A DNA stretch of 64,000 bases from Torreya grandis (lineage: Eukaryota > Streptophyta > Pinopsida > Cupressales > Taxaceae), in the NCBI GenBank assembly GCA_037957365.1, contig JARHVA010004091.1:1216001-1280000 (forward strand), read 5' to 3'. Under the pieces are notes generated by a model. That model saw only the letters and a program-made list of their open reading frames with translations. It had not been told where the DNA came from and made no database searches. This document shows, piece after piece, positions 35,272 through 46,808 of the stretch. Each line of letters begins with the position of its first letter. Position 1 is the first letter of the stretch. The position numbers were made by a program, and so were the translations under genes.

Positions 35272-37599
35272 TATTGAGCATAGTCATTGATTTTTGGTTG
35301 TCATTGATGTCAAATAGAAGCATGATTCATTATGCATTAATGACAATAAGATATGTTTGATAGATTGAAGAATATTTGGCATATTTTCTAGTCTATAAGG
35401 ATAAAAAAGAAGTTTTGAGTCATCCATAGATGTCTTGATGAAGTTATAGTATGTCAATTAATCATTTAGAATTAGAAACATGCATTTTATAGATTAAGAT
35501 AAGCCAAACCATCACTACACATCATGTAGATATGAATGAGGTAGCAAGTTTGTGCATTTATTTCATGTACTCAAAATTTTTAAAAAAGTCAAAGTATCTC
35601 ATAGAGATGTTGTCTATAGTGCCAAGAAGATCCCTTGAAAATTTGGACTCTTGAAGTGTTTTATAGCTCAATTTATAAACCTTCAAAGTTGATCTAGCAA
35701 ACTATGATAGGCTAGAGATCATCAAGTTTAACTTCATTAAAATTTGAGGTCACTAGTCAGTAGATCTAATGGTGAGCATTCATCATCCAAATCTTGATCT
35801 AATGGTGCACTTGAAGTAAAATTATCAAAAGTAACTACAACTAAACACTATAGTGATAAGTGTGCCTATCTTGTTGATCTGACATAAGATCAATAGTTCA
35901 TAGGCATTTGTACTAATAAAGATTGATGATGCGGGTTGTGTCAAAATTCAAATGTGCAAAAGGCATGTAGAGCTACCAAGTGGCATTTTATCTAAGATAA
36001 ATGATAAAAATTTCAAGATAAATATCAAGCTACTTAGAGGAGATCAATAGTTCATATTTTTCCATAGTTGTTAGGAAGCATGAGATGAGGTTAAGGTGCT
36101 CAATGTTTAACATTTGCTTAGTGACCATTGGAATTTGAATATTCAAATTAACGAGGGAAAACTAGTGTTTAGTTTTTGAGCTATAACTTTTGATCCAAGA
36201 TGAATTTATTAATGTAGTAAAATAAAAGTTGTAGAGGACTTCATGACACATCCATATAATCTAGTTAAAAGGTCTAAATGTTTGTACAGTCAAATATATT
36301 GAGCTCTAAAGTTGACTATGTATTTTACCATATTCTTCAAGTGATCTAAGAAGGATAATTGAGTTGTTCTTGATAGTATTTTGATGTTTCAAAATGATAT
36401 AACTATTGGAGAGTGTTGTATAATTAATGGAGATCATCTATGTGGATTTTGGAGGTTTGACCAATCTATATTCAGTATGAACAAAGGGTTTAAAGTTGAT
36501 TGTATGTTTATTCATGGTGTTATTGTGTACAAAATTCTATTTGAGAAAATTGTGCTTTAGCAGAAGAGTGTTTTGGTGGGATCAATCACTTGAATATGTC
36601 CTAGAGATAATATGGACTGAACTCATGTATTTTAAATTGATCTTGTCCTTAATTTTCTTGATGAAGTTCTAAATGGGTGAATATGTCTCCATGAGACCTA
36701 TAAGGGCTATTAAGTCCTAATTAAAAGATGTAGTTACTTAAGTGTGACCAATAGATGCTATGGCCAACATATGATAATGTGTTTGAGCTATGATTAACAT
36801 GATATAATTCTTAAGGGTTAATGTAAGGTTTATGGCTGACTTAGAATTTGATAGTAATGAACAATCTATAAATGTTGGAGACTAAGGCAATGGTTTTTAG
36901 ATGTGTGTTGTGCATGTGTGGATTGAAAAAAAGAAGAGAACCTTTGAAAGAGAAGGTATAAGTTAGTGAGGACCATCAGAGAGCAAAGATGATCATTCAT
37001 GCTTGTCTAATCAAGTAGACATAAGAGGACACATGGTTCATTGGACCTAATGAGACTAGAAGAGGTAGTTTGAGCAAGTTAACCCTAGAGGTAGCTTGAG
37101 AGACAATGGATGAGAAGAGTGTATACAAAGGTGATCATCATCATTTGAAGAGTAGAAATAGGTTTTAAAGGTGATATATTTATGTAGTTGAGTGGGTGAT
37201 TAGTTTCCTAGGGGGTAGGTTCCTCCTTTCAAGGTAAACCTTGCTAAAGGTCTAGTTGTTGTGGGTGCTCAATTAGACAGGGGAAGTTGTTCCTAATGGG
37301 ATTGGTGTCTCACTAAAATAAGGGATGGGCGTTCCTTGATTAGTTGGTTCTAGTATAAATATTGGATATTCTTATTATATTACTATAGTCCATATTTCAA
37401 GGTTCAGTGGGTTTTATCCCCTAAGAGGTTTTCCCACACATATGATGTGTTCATGTGATGTATGCTTTAGATATATGTGATTTCATGTTTATGTTGCTTG
37501 ATCAAGTTGATGTATGGTAAATGTTTAAAGAGTTATAAATTAAATTGGATTATCTTGAATCACTAATTCACCCCCCTCTTATTGATTTTACCTCTAACA
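35272..37599 (+). repeat. 3' LTR of the SIRE-like element
   Basis: The 2328-base partner of 17686-19998 ends CCTCTAACA. The start has mutated from TG to TA (TATTGAGCATAG). Outer-element integrase resumes right after it. Confidence 0.88.
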
Positions 37600-38260
37600 C
37601 CTTATATTATCATTTTTGATAATGGAGATAATTTCAAAAACAATGACATGAAATAGTTATGTGCTAAATTTAAAATATTACACAATTTTCCACACCTTAT
37701 CATCCACAATGTAATGTCTAAGATAAGGCCATTAATAAAACTATTAAAAAAATAATAAAAAAGACCATTCAAGGAACTTGCATTGATTGGCATCATCATT
37801 TATATCTCACACTTTGGGCCTATCATACTAGCATACGTATTACCACTATGAAAGCATTATTCTTTCTAGTCTATGGTTTTAGGTCTATCTTACCAGTAAA
37901 AATATAACTTCCCTCATTACATGTATCTCTTCATGATATCATTATTTATGAAATATTACATTAATCTTACTTTTGTGCCCTTGATCTTCTCGATGAACAC
38001 CATCTAGTCACTCTTCAACATAACAACCAATATAAGGATCACATCACCAAATAACATAATAAAAATGTTAAAGTCCACACTTTCAATATTGGTGATCTTG
38101 TCCTCAAGTTATACTATACCCATGATAAAGAAGGCAAATATGCCCCAAAATGGTTTGCCCCTTATTTAGTAAGAGACATTCTTGGTCTTAGCACCCATTG
38201 CCTCCAAACTAATGAAGTTCATGTTTTTATATAACCCACTAATGCACAATTTTTGAAGAA
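37600..38260 (+). pseudogene. Integrase C-terminal part, outer element
   Basis: The core resumes with IIFDNGDNFKNNDMK, whose second catalytic Asp is at 37618-37620. Then come LCAKFKI and HNFPHLIIHN-type sequence, a weak multiplication of Lys codons, and HWHHHLYLTLWAYH-like core-end remnants near 37785-37830. The C-terminal domain is recognisable as FNIGDLVLKLYYT-like and WFAPYLVRDILGLSTHCLQT (38085-38210), followed by NEVHVFI and NAQFLKKYFA. This is the other half of the gene starting at 17230. Confidence 0.75.
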
Positions 38261-38436
38261 ATATTTTGCTTAGATGTTTCCCTTCTTATCATACTTCTAT
38301 ATGACATCCTAGAAAACAATTCTTTTAGGATTTATACATGGATCTCAACCTCTATGATAGTTTATTTTTAAACAAACCTTACTTCTTCCCTTAGTCCTTT
38401 GGTTTCTTTCTCTCATGAGGTGCATTTTAATATTGT

Positions 38437-38790
38437 GGATAGGACCCATTTTACCTCATTAAATACTTTTGCATTCATATATTGATTTTTCATATCAATT
38501 TTTTTAATTTTCCAATGATTTTTACACCCATTAGGGTTTTTATTTTATAATTTTCATTGTAAGACCATGGATAGGACAAGGCTCTCCTAAAAAATACCAT
38601 TTTCTAATACTTCATTCACCCACTTGGGTTTCTATTTTATGAGTTACAGTGTAAAACCATGGATAGGACCAAACCCTCCTTAAAGATACTATTTTCACCT
38701 TTGTTTCACTTGATCGAGTCTCTATTTTATGAATTGTAATGCAAGACGATGGATAAGACCAAATTCTCCTCATAAAATAACCATATTATT
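38437..38790 (+). repeat. About 91-base tandem repeat in the 3' region of the outer element
   Basis: Three good units and one partial are built around ACCATGGATAGGACCA and a GGGTTTCTATTTTATGA block. GGATAGGACC-type words lie near 38437, 38568, 38660 and 38750, giving periods of about 131, 92 and 91. Non-coding tandem repeats after integrase are common in Tat/Ogre elements. Confidence 0.65.
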
Positions 38791-40704
38791 TCAAAACACC
38801 TTTATGAAATGAATGTTCTTTTTATAGAATGTTAAGAAATGGTTACAAGTTTGTGATTCCATATTCTTAGCTTCAGTTTTTATTTCTTTCATGTTTAAAA
38901 CTTTCATAATAAACTATGTTACTATGTTTCCTACACATACATACATTATTAGGATAAGGAACATACTTACTTGTCATTGTATCCCTTTTCAATTTATCAC
39001 ATTTGTTATGATTTGAAGTAATTCAATTTTTTCTCATTTTCTTTTCCATTTATTTCTTTTCCTTTCATTAAAATTTAGATAAAATAAGGTTGAATTTAAG
39101 ATATAATTTTTATCTCACATGAATAAATAAGACTTTTAGACACCATTCTCTTTATGTTCTATTTCTTAACAGCCAAATCCCAAGTTTTCAAACGATAGTC
39201 ATTTTTAGCACCCATGTTTGGTTCTCTGAATCTATATGGAGGAGGAATAGAAAAATCCATCAAAATTTAAAATCCAAATCATTTAAAATAAAAGGTAATT
39301 ATTTAAAAGGCAAATATAAAATCTAAATGTCAACATCACACTTAAAGACGTGATTCATATCACATCTCCTATCTCAAATCAAAGCTTAAATTTGATAGTT
39401 GGTCTCATAAGAGAAGTGAGATTAATTAAAGTGTGGTAGGGTAGTATATTGGGATAGGAGAATTTAAAAAAAAAATATCGTGCTACCTAATTTCTCACAT
39501 AAGTACCCAATCTTAACAATAGACCAATAGTTCTTAAGGGGTCTTGAGCAATGGGCAACACATTGTGGGAAGGTAGGTCTATTTTAATTTTCATGAATAT
39601 AGCCTTCATGGGATGATATTTATGTGGTTAAAATAATTTATTTAAATTCCTTAATGTCAAAAGTCCTCTTGTTCTGACAAACCTAATTTTTAGTGTCTTA
39701 CCTTTGATAAAGATATTCTCTCCCATGATTTTTCCTTCACTTCCCCCACCACCCATTTCATTTCTCCCCTTGATAGGAAAGTTTGATTCTTAATCTATTT
39801 CCCTACTTATATATTCCCTCTTCTTCATATCTTAAAACATACTAGCACTACTTTGTTTCAATTTTATCTATCTTTAGAAAAAGAGTATACTTGAGTGACT
39901 ATGGATTATCTTATTTATACCATTGATTTACATTTCTAGATTTTCAATGGTATATTTGACATTTTTTTGGTTATATTTAATTTTTTTAGATAACTTCATT
40001 TGTTTCTATATTTTTTTTATACTTCCTTTTATCATAAAAATACATCTTTTTCTACATTCATGTACCTTGTCCATTATTTAGTGAGTTTGGATTGTTACTT
40101 CTCACTCACTAATGTTGTTTTCCCTTTCATATACTTTTTCCATGATGAATAAGGATTGTTATTTATCACTCATCAATTTTGTTTTACCATTTCTTGCCCG
40201 TATTTTTTTATGTAAGGTTTTTTTATTGATTTCACATTGATGTTTGATTACCATTTTTACTTATATCCTTATTTTGAATTTCTTTATTTACCTTTATTAC
40301 ACAAGGTATACGTGTTTGAGTTTTTTGGTCATTTATTAGCCTTGGTTTTTTAGTTACCTACTTTAATCTAAGTCTTACCTTGGTTATTTGGTCCTAACTT
40401 AGCATTTATCACCCTGGATTATCAAATTTCTAAGTGTGTCATGCCTACACAGTTCAATTATCTTAACTTTCCTATGTTAGTTTATTTTTTATCTTTGGCT
40501 TTGTATCCTTGGGTTTATCCAAAGTAGTGTTGGCACCCTCCACAATAAAAATTACATACACAACAAACAACCATCTATTGATAAAGTTAGGCCAATGTAC
40601 ACATACATCACTTTTATTTTTAGTTATTTCCTATCAGTCATTTAATTTTACTTATTTAAAGCTTTAAAATACAATAAATTATTTTAATTAAACATTGTGT
40701 GTTG
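38791..40704 (+). other. 3' untranslated region and start of the right LTR, outer element
   Basis: No coding similarity was recognised. The right LTR must begin somewhere in this interval, because its left partner is cut by the window start and gives no boundary. A purine-rich GGAGGAGGAATAGAAAAA at 39239-39256 is a possible polypurine tract, which would make the LTR about 2.7 kb. This is a guess from composition alone. Confidence 0.4.
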
Positions 40705-41954
40705 CTATGTTCTTTTATTGAAGAACCATACCATGTTACACCTAAGTGACACATGATGGGATTCAAGTGATGCATATGTATACACAACATTTTTAAACTT
40801 TATCAATTACTGATGCTTTCTTTATTGCAGTAGCCCATCAAGTCTCAATCTCTCTGATTACATAACTTAAAGTGTGCACCAAGAAAGGGGTGGGAAGACC
40901 ATTGGTGCTTCACAATATTGTTATCCCATATACCACAACTTGAAATCAACACAAACCTATCCTATACACTTCCCTAAGCTTTGACACCTATCTTATAGAT
41001 TCCTCCAAGTAATTCACCACCTTAAACAAACCCTACCTAAGCCAAAAACTATTTTTAACATTTAGAAAATAATTCAATCTTGGGTCAACCTTGTACTTAA
41101 ATTATATTATCATGTTACATGTCTAGGTTAGCCTCATCTAACCTATATTGAGACCTAACTCACTTTTATCAATTAATGATACATGGTCAATTAGGTTAAC
41201 TATGCCAGATAAACTTTCATAAAGATTTAGGGTTAGATACAAATATATATACACATCATTTTCACCATTTCTTAGAGAGAGATAGATTTAATCACTCTTT
41301 TACAGTTATTTACAATTTACTCTTCAACTATTCTACTTGAGGAGTCATTACTTAGGGTTTACACTTGGAGAATAATCTTGTCTTATGGAAAAGTCTTGGA
41401 TTATTTGTCTGATCTTAGTGATCATTACAAACCACAACAACCTCTTACAAATCACCTTTGGCTAATGAAGAGATTAAATTTTGAGGGTTTTGTCTTCAAG
41501 ATAAGTGTCTCTAACTCTTTACACCTCTACTTTAGTAGATAGAAGTAGCATAATTAAAGGTTTTTGACTGTATTTATCTCTGTATACATTAAGGTTATAT
41601 ATATACTATCTTAATTAGAATTATTATATGCATGTTTACTTTTTTGTTTATTATCCCTATTTTGTGCCACAAGCTTTGGTGAGCACTAGTTTAGAGTTTA
41701 CTTTTCATTTACTTTGTGAATATAGAAACATAGGACCTAGCTAAGTTTATTGCATGGTATTAATTTAGTAGATGCTTTGTAACCCTCTTTAATGATATTA
41801 TTGTGGTAAGGGACCCCTTGGTTAGGTCTAGTAGATCCATCTTGGTCATGACCCTGATTATCTAAATGTACTAGCAAGTGGAAGGGTATGTGTGATTTAT
41901 CTTCTCTGATCTAGGATTGATTTATAGATTACCTTCACTTTCCCTTGAATATAA
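40705..41954 (+). repeat. Right (3') LTR of the outer element, part matched to the left copy
   Basis: It aligns with 1-1328 in the same orientation; landmarks are the blocks near 40840-40910, the TATA-like box near 41244, the mutated splice donor at 41501 and the CTTTCCCTTG ending at 41947. The true start lies further left. The end is approximate, as neither copy keeps a clean CA. Confidence 0.72.
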
Positions 41955-42244
41955 AATTCACGATAAATAGAAGCCTATAAACAAAAATTAAAAAGACTCA
42001 TATTATTTATGATTTTTAATATCACCACCTATGTGGTATGAGGAAAGAGTATACCCATTTTACTAGTATGACATTCATAAAAATGCTTAAATGAAATTAA
42101 CAAACATAAGAAATTAAACAAATTTATTTACATTAATTTTCACTTACCTCAAGCAACATTTTCTCCACAATCATTTATTCTCTAATTTGTCTAATATTCT
42201 TTAAAATAGTATTAATTTTCAAGACCATTTCAATGAAAGGAAAA
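41955..42244. other. Spacer between two retroelements
   Basis: 290 AT-rich bases between the end of the outer element and the likely start of the next LTR. No coding, repeat or RNA signal is seen. Possibly the only non-retroelement DNA in the window, or a piece of an older element. Confidence 0.4.
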
Positions 42245-44031
42245 TGTAAACACCTAAATTTCACCATTTAGTGTTAGAATTCACATTGACACATTAGCTT
42301 GTCACCATCCCCAATTCAAATTCAAATAAACATCACTTCTATCTAAAATTTAAATAATTGATTACTTATTAATTAATTAATTATAATCATGCACACTTAT
42401 TTTTCTTTGAAATTAACTAAAAATGCATATTTTCTACCTCACGTAGACATTCTTCACATTTTTATCAACCTTGTATTAATTCATCCAATCAATCCCTCAA
42501 CTTCCTTAACCGCCTTATGAATCATCTTAGAACATTTAAACATCCTAAATGACTAAACCAACTAACTTGACCCATTCTTGTTGACTTACTCAACCAAATA
42601 TATTTTCTTTTAAATCCATGGAATTAGTCATTATCCTCATAGATGAGGACTAATTATTCACTATTGATTATTTAAATAAATTGAAATATTCAAATAATCC
42701 ACAGCCATATGATTAACCTCATGTGAGTATATAAGTTAATTTACAATCCATCACTTTGAATCATCCACCTTAAAGATAAAAAAGTGATATCAAATTTCCA
42801 TTATGAATCAAAGTGAATCAAATCCATCAAAATTATTTTACATCCCAAAACACTGACCAATTATCTTTGCTTTGGAAAGGAGTTAAACACCCACATTTAG
42901 CATTCAAGAGAAAATCTATATTTGATCATAATCAAGAAGGTGATTGATACTTTATGGTTTTAAGTATTTATTAGTTATTACTTTATTTATTTTGCTTGTC
43001 TATCCTTAAAGTTAAGTTTATATTAGATTTCATTATTGGATTTATTAGCTAGCTTACTTTATAAACTTTTCACTTATACATTCTATCATTTTTGGTGGTA
43101 CCTTATCCCTCATCTTTCACATCATAGGTGAATTTATGATTTTATTTAAGTTTTTTTCCTTGTGTATATATATTTAACACTTGCTTTAAAGTTTTATGTA
43201 TGTCGTTACAAGTTAATTTTTTGAGTTTGTGAGCTTCTTTTCTATAAACTTATAAAATAGTGAATTCATTTTGTATAATAATGATTTTATTGCAACAAAT
43301 TCATTTATGTGATGTTTTTACTTATATTCTTGTAGTTTTTTTAGTTTTCTTATAGGTTTTATGTGTGTTTGGTTTTCTTATCCCCTTTCTATTTTAGTTC
43401 TATTTTGTGTTCTACTTTCTATTTTATGTTTAATAACTTCCTATAAAATAGTGAAATCATCCTAAAATTTAGAAAATTCATCAAAAAAACTAGTGATATC
43501 ATCTTAAACTTCAACAAATTCATCAAAAATAATAGTGAAATAATCTAAAACTTTAGATAATTCATCAAGAATAGTAGTGAAATCATTATATACATTAGCA
43601 AAATCATTTTGTAAGTGTGTTTTTACATTTTTAGTTATTTATTTTTAATTGTTCTAACATGTTAACAAATTCACTATTTTATCTAACTGTGTAACAATAA
43701 AAACATTCCATAGGCCAAAATTTCTTGTTTTATTTCTTATTATTTTATTTATTTTAGCTAAATTTTGTAGTTTTACTTATTACTTTTGCCATATAAAGAC
43801 TTTTAACAATTTTATTCCAAGCTTTTATCACAAGACAAACCAAAGAAAGGTAGCCAAATCAAACTTTTTTATAGTTTTCTTTCTTTATTTCAAGATTTAT
43901 AATAGTTTTCCATTTTATAATTATTATGATTTTAGCAACTTAAATCACATTTGAAATTTGGGAGTTAATTTACTTTTATTTTTAATCATTTATCTATGTG
44001 GCACTTGTTACATATGTTATTTTTTATGGCA
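42245..44031 (+). repeat. Probable 5' LTR of the second Tat-like element
   Basis: TGTAAACACCTAAATTTCAC at 42245 has the look of a Tat LTR start, and CA at 44030-44031 precedes a primer-site candidate by six bases. A TATA-like TGTATATATATTT lies at 43163. No second copy exists inside the window, so this LTR is inferred from its ends only. It contains a 42-base tandem repeat. Confidence 0.4.
43450..43617 (+). repeat. 42-base tandem repeat, four units
   Basis: Units start at 43450, 43492, 43534 and 43576 with AGTGAAATCATCCTAAAATT-type sequence, exactly 42 bases apart. A more distant related unit occurs near 43258. No coding meaning is evident. Confidence 0.8.
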
Positions 44032-44037
44032 TTACAT

Positions 44038-44055
44038 TAGCGACGATACTAAGAA
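44038..44055 (+). other. Primer-site candidate, second Tat-like element
   Basis: TAGCGACGATACTAAGAA resembles the TGGCGACTCCACTGGGGA type used by many Tat elements at 11 of 18 positions, several differences being G-to-A. A partial duplicate of the same region (GGCATAACATTAGTGATGAT) lies about 90 bases downstream at 44118. Confidence 0.35.
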
Positions 44056-44892
44056 AATTAAATACAACATTTGTAAACTTTTTTACCCAAGACTCACTTG
44101 TGTGTATTCTCTTATCTTGGCATAACATTAGTGATGATATCTAATAATAAGAGTCAAGTATTAATCTTGTTTATTTATTTTTATTACAAGTTTTATTGAT
44201 CATAGATTTTACCACTATGTGGTAGGCCAACTTGATAAATAAGTGGGGTATATAAATTGAGTTAGAGTTATCATTATTAGCTAAATAGTTTTTTGTTTTA
44301 AGTACACCTTAAATTGAGGAGGTTTCATCCTCCAATAATCAAGATTTAGACAACATGGCTCAAAGTTTTATTTTTTCAATGTCAACACATTAAAATTTTA
44401 TGGTTGTGCTCGACACATTGGGATTAGATCCATATGTGTGCATCTAGTAATTCAACTTCTTCCATAGTTTTAGACCTCAAAATACTAAAAGGTATAGATG
44501 AATCCCATGGATAATATTGTTCAGACCTTAATCGTAGAAAAGTCATTTCTACCATCTAACTTGTAGTGAATTGGTTAGTGGTTATTGATGAGAAGTTACT
44601 TTTCATGTACCCTTAAAATTGGGTTTATTGGGTCATGGGAATGACATGATACCCCATGGTTAGTGCCTTAAAATATTAGGTTGTAAATAATACAATGGTC
44701 ATTCAAGTGAAATGGAAAACCTAAAAGGTATTCAAGTTTCTTATCTTAGTATTTATCCCCTTTTGTTCAGTGCATGTGTGTTCATAATAGGACTTATTTG
44801 TTTGTTCCCTTGTGATATACAACATGACAAAATACTTTGATTGAAATGATAAATATTTTGAGTATTGAAACCAATCAATCAAGTTATAATAT
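44056..44892 (+). other. Leader of the second Tat-like element, first part
   Basis: No ORF or repeat beyond the partial primer-site duplicate near 44118-44150. It joins 54828 once the nested element is removed. Confidence 0.4.
44888..44892. repeat. Target site duplication AATAT, left copy
   Basis: AATAT before the TG of the 44893 LTR corresponds to AATAC at 54823-54827, one transition apart. Confidence 0.75.
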
Positions 44893-46784
44893 TGTTGTCC
44901 TCAAAATTAGCCACTCATTTTTGTAGTTAACATGTTAACTATTTTGGTGCTGGAGGCCAAAAAATGGTTTCCTTCCTTCTCAAAAATGTTTTGAGCAGTC
45001 AAGTTATCCAATTACCCAAGTCTTTTCAGAAAAAGGAAATCTCTCATTTTCAAAGGGTTTTTCAGTTGGAAAAATGAACAAGGAATGATTCAAATGACTT
45101 GAAGGCATTTCTTAAAGAATTGCTAAGTAAGGTTCAATGTTGGAGTTAAATTGTACATGGTTCATCAGTGGGGTTAAATGATTTGAAATGAACACTACTG
45201 AACCATTGAACCGTTGAGCCATTGAACTCCACTTAAAAAATGGTTTAAAGGTTCAAAATGGTTCAAAGGATCAAAATGGTTCAAAGTTTCAAAATAGTTT
45301 GAGCAAAAGGTTACTACGAAAGGTTCAAATAGTTGGTTCAATGATACATTTAATTGAATTCATAAGAAGACTAAATGAATGCGACTCTTTGAGAAACATA
45401 TGTGTTGAGCCATTGAACCATTGAACTATTGAACCAATGAATCCAAAAGAATAGTTCAAGGTTTAAAATCATTCAAGTGACTGGTGATGTCCCTACAGAT
45501 GTCAAATTTAGGATAATAGAATAACTATTTATTTTAAAGTAATGCAAACCTAAGGACAAACTCAGTGATCCACTGAGAAAGGAGCCAAAGAAGCTAGTAC
45601 AAGGTGAGAAGATATCCTTGAGAGCTTAGATCACCAAGAAGAGACAAAATATAACAAGTAAAGAGGGAATCAAATAGGGAATCCAAAAGTGGTAGCTAAA
45701 GAGTTATTTCAGTGGGTGGAATAGTCCACTTGGTGGATATCAAAGAGCATTAGCATTCAATGGCACGGCCTATTTTTCTTCATTTGAGTAAAGGCAAGTG
45801 GATAGTCATGTAAGTATAATAAAGAGGAGTGGCCTTGCCTCTCAGAAGACCAGATATCCCATGCCTACAAAGGGATATTAAATATGATTTAAATGCCTCC
45901 AACATGGCCCCTGCATAGAACTTCCTCTTTCCAATGCATTCAATACAGCATGGGTCATTTTGTGAAAAAAAGCACCAAAGTCTTTCTTTAGATGATATAT
46001 ATTGTAATCTTTCATTTTGAATGAGAGAGATCTCTTAGTTATTAGAAGAAAAACTTTGCCCAAATTGAAAGGCATTTTTGAGATTTTGAGCTCAGATTGT
46101 TAATCATATTTTATTAGGTGAATGAGAAAGCAAGTGACCTTTCAAACTTTGTTTTGAAATAACTTGTGTTATGTAGGAAATTGTTCTTATGTCTTTTTCC
46201 TAAATATAGTATTATTTGTTTAATAAAATAAGTAGAGCAAGTGAAAATAATTTGGAAGATGTCCTGAAGCTGATGGTGGAGACTTTATGCTACTATAATT
46301 GTCTTTAGCTTGTGTGTTTTGCATTTCAGCATAGAGGATACTAGGAAAGGCTTTGAACTACCTATATCTTCTGTCATCTTATTATATTGTAGTTTGTGGT
46401 GGAGAATTTGGTCTACACTTCATTTTATGATGTCCTACATACTTAATCAATAAGAGAAGTAATGAAAGGCTTTGTGCTTTCATGGATTTCTTGTGGATCC
46501 AGTTATTACCTAGGAAGTTTTCCTTTTTTTCTATGAACATCATTTCTAAAAAAAGATAAATGGATTTAGTTATTACATAGGATTTTCCTTTACTTTGTGA
46601 ACATTTCAAAAAAAGAGAAATAGATGGTGTGATTCTACTCCCCAATTAGTATTTAGTATAGGTTTAGTTTATAATAGTTTATAGGGAGCCTCCCCTTGCT
46701 GAGAGGAGAGATTTATCTCATCATGTTGTGATTGATATAACAATTTTGTCTTCAGTTAGTTGATAATAAAATATTTACCCAACA
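44893..46784 (+). repeat. 5' LTR of the 44893-54822 element
   Basis: The 1892-base LTR starts TGTTGTCCTCAAAATTAG and ends CCCAACA. It matches 52952-54822 along its whole length. It carries four 18-base repeat units at 45239-45310 and clusters of CATTGAAC words; a TATATATTGTAATC box lies at 45995. Confidence 0.9.
45239..45310 (+). repeat. 18-base tandem repeat in the LTR, four units
   Basis: Units of the type AATGGTTCAAAGGTTCAA start at 45239, 45257, 45275 and 45293. The 3' LTR has only about two units at 53307-53340, so the repeat number changed after insertion. Confidence 0.75.
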
Positions 46785-46790
46785 ACTTTT

Positions 46791-46808
46791 TAATGACTCT
46801 ATTGGAGA
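46791..46808 (+). other. Primer binding site, tRNA-Arg type, decayed
   Basis: TAATGACTCTATTGGAGA differs from TGGCGACTCTACTGGGGA at five positions, all transitions. It lies six bases after the LTR end. This primer type is common in Tat elements. Confidence 0.65.

Larger units (their letters stand above)
17686..37599 (+). mobile_element. SIRE-like LTR element with gag but no pol, itself hosting an Athila-like insertion
   Basis: LTR copies of 2.3 kb lie at 17686-19998 and 35272-37599. Inside are an initiator-tRNA-Met primer site (TGGTATCAGAGT at 20001), a gag with acidic/coiled-coil and zinc-knuckle parts (20062-20427 continuing at 32880-33720) and a polypurine-like AAAGTGAGAGAT before the right LTR. 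Without the nested Athila-like element the internal part is only about 2.8 kb and shows no protease, integrase, RT or RNase H. The plan matches non-autonomous elements described as LTR-gag-LTR (TR-GAG). Primer site, LTR end and the coiled-coil gag point to Ty1/copia, SIRE group, but this is inference because pol is absent. No exact target duplication is left. Confidence 0.82.
1..41954 (+). mobile_element. Outer Tat/Ogre-lineage LTR retrotransposon, split by two nested insertions
   Basis: This is a Ty3/gypsy element whose parts read in order on the plus strand: left LTR (cut by the window edge), leader, gag, protease, RT, classical RNase H, a second RNase H, integrase, tandem-repeat 3' region and right LTR. 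The order RT, RNase H, second RNase H, integrase is the known mark of the Tat/Ogre lineage. Two younger elements (3013-11377 and 17686-37599) interrupt it. Removing them leaves about 13.7 kb plus whatever lies left of the window, which fits the lineage. That the two LTR copies belong together is inferred from their shared orientation and from the coding order between them; no target duplication was resolved. All genes are dead. Confidence 0.75.

Noticed and set aside
43450..43617. Possible CRISPR-like array of regular repeats
   Set aside because: The units are directly adjacent without unique spacers, in plant retroelement DNA; it is a simple tandem repeat.
46382..46645. 87-codon minus-strand ORF
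   Set aside because: Lies in an LTR; the other LTR copy does not keep the frame.
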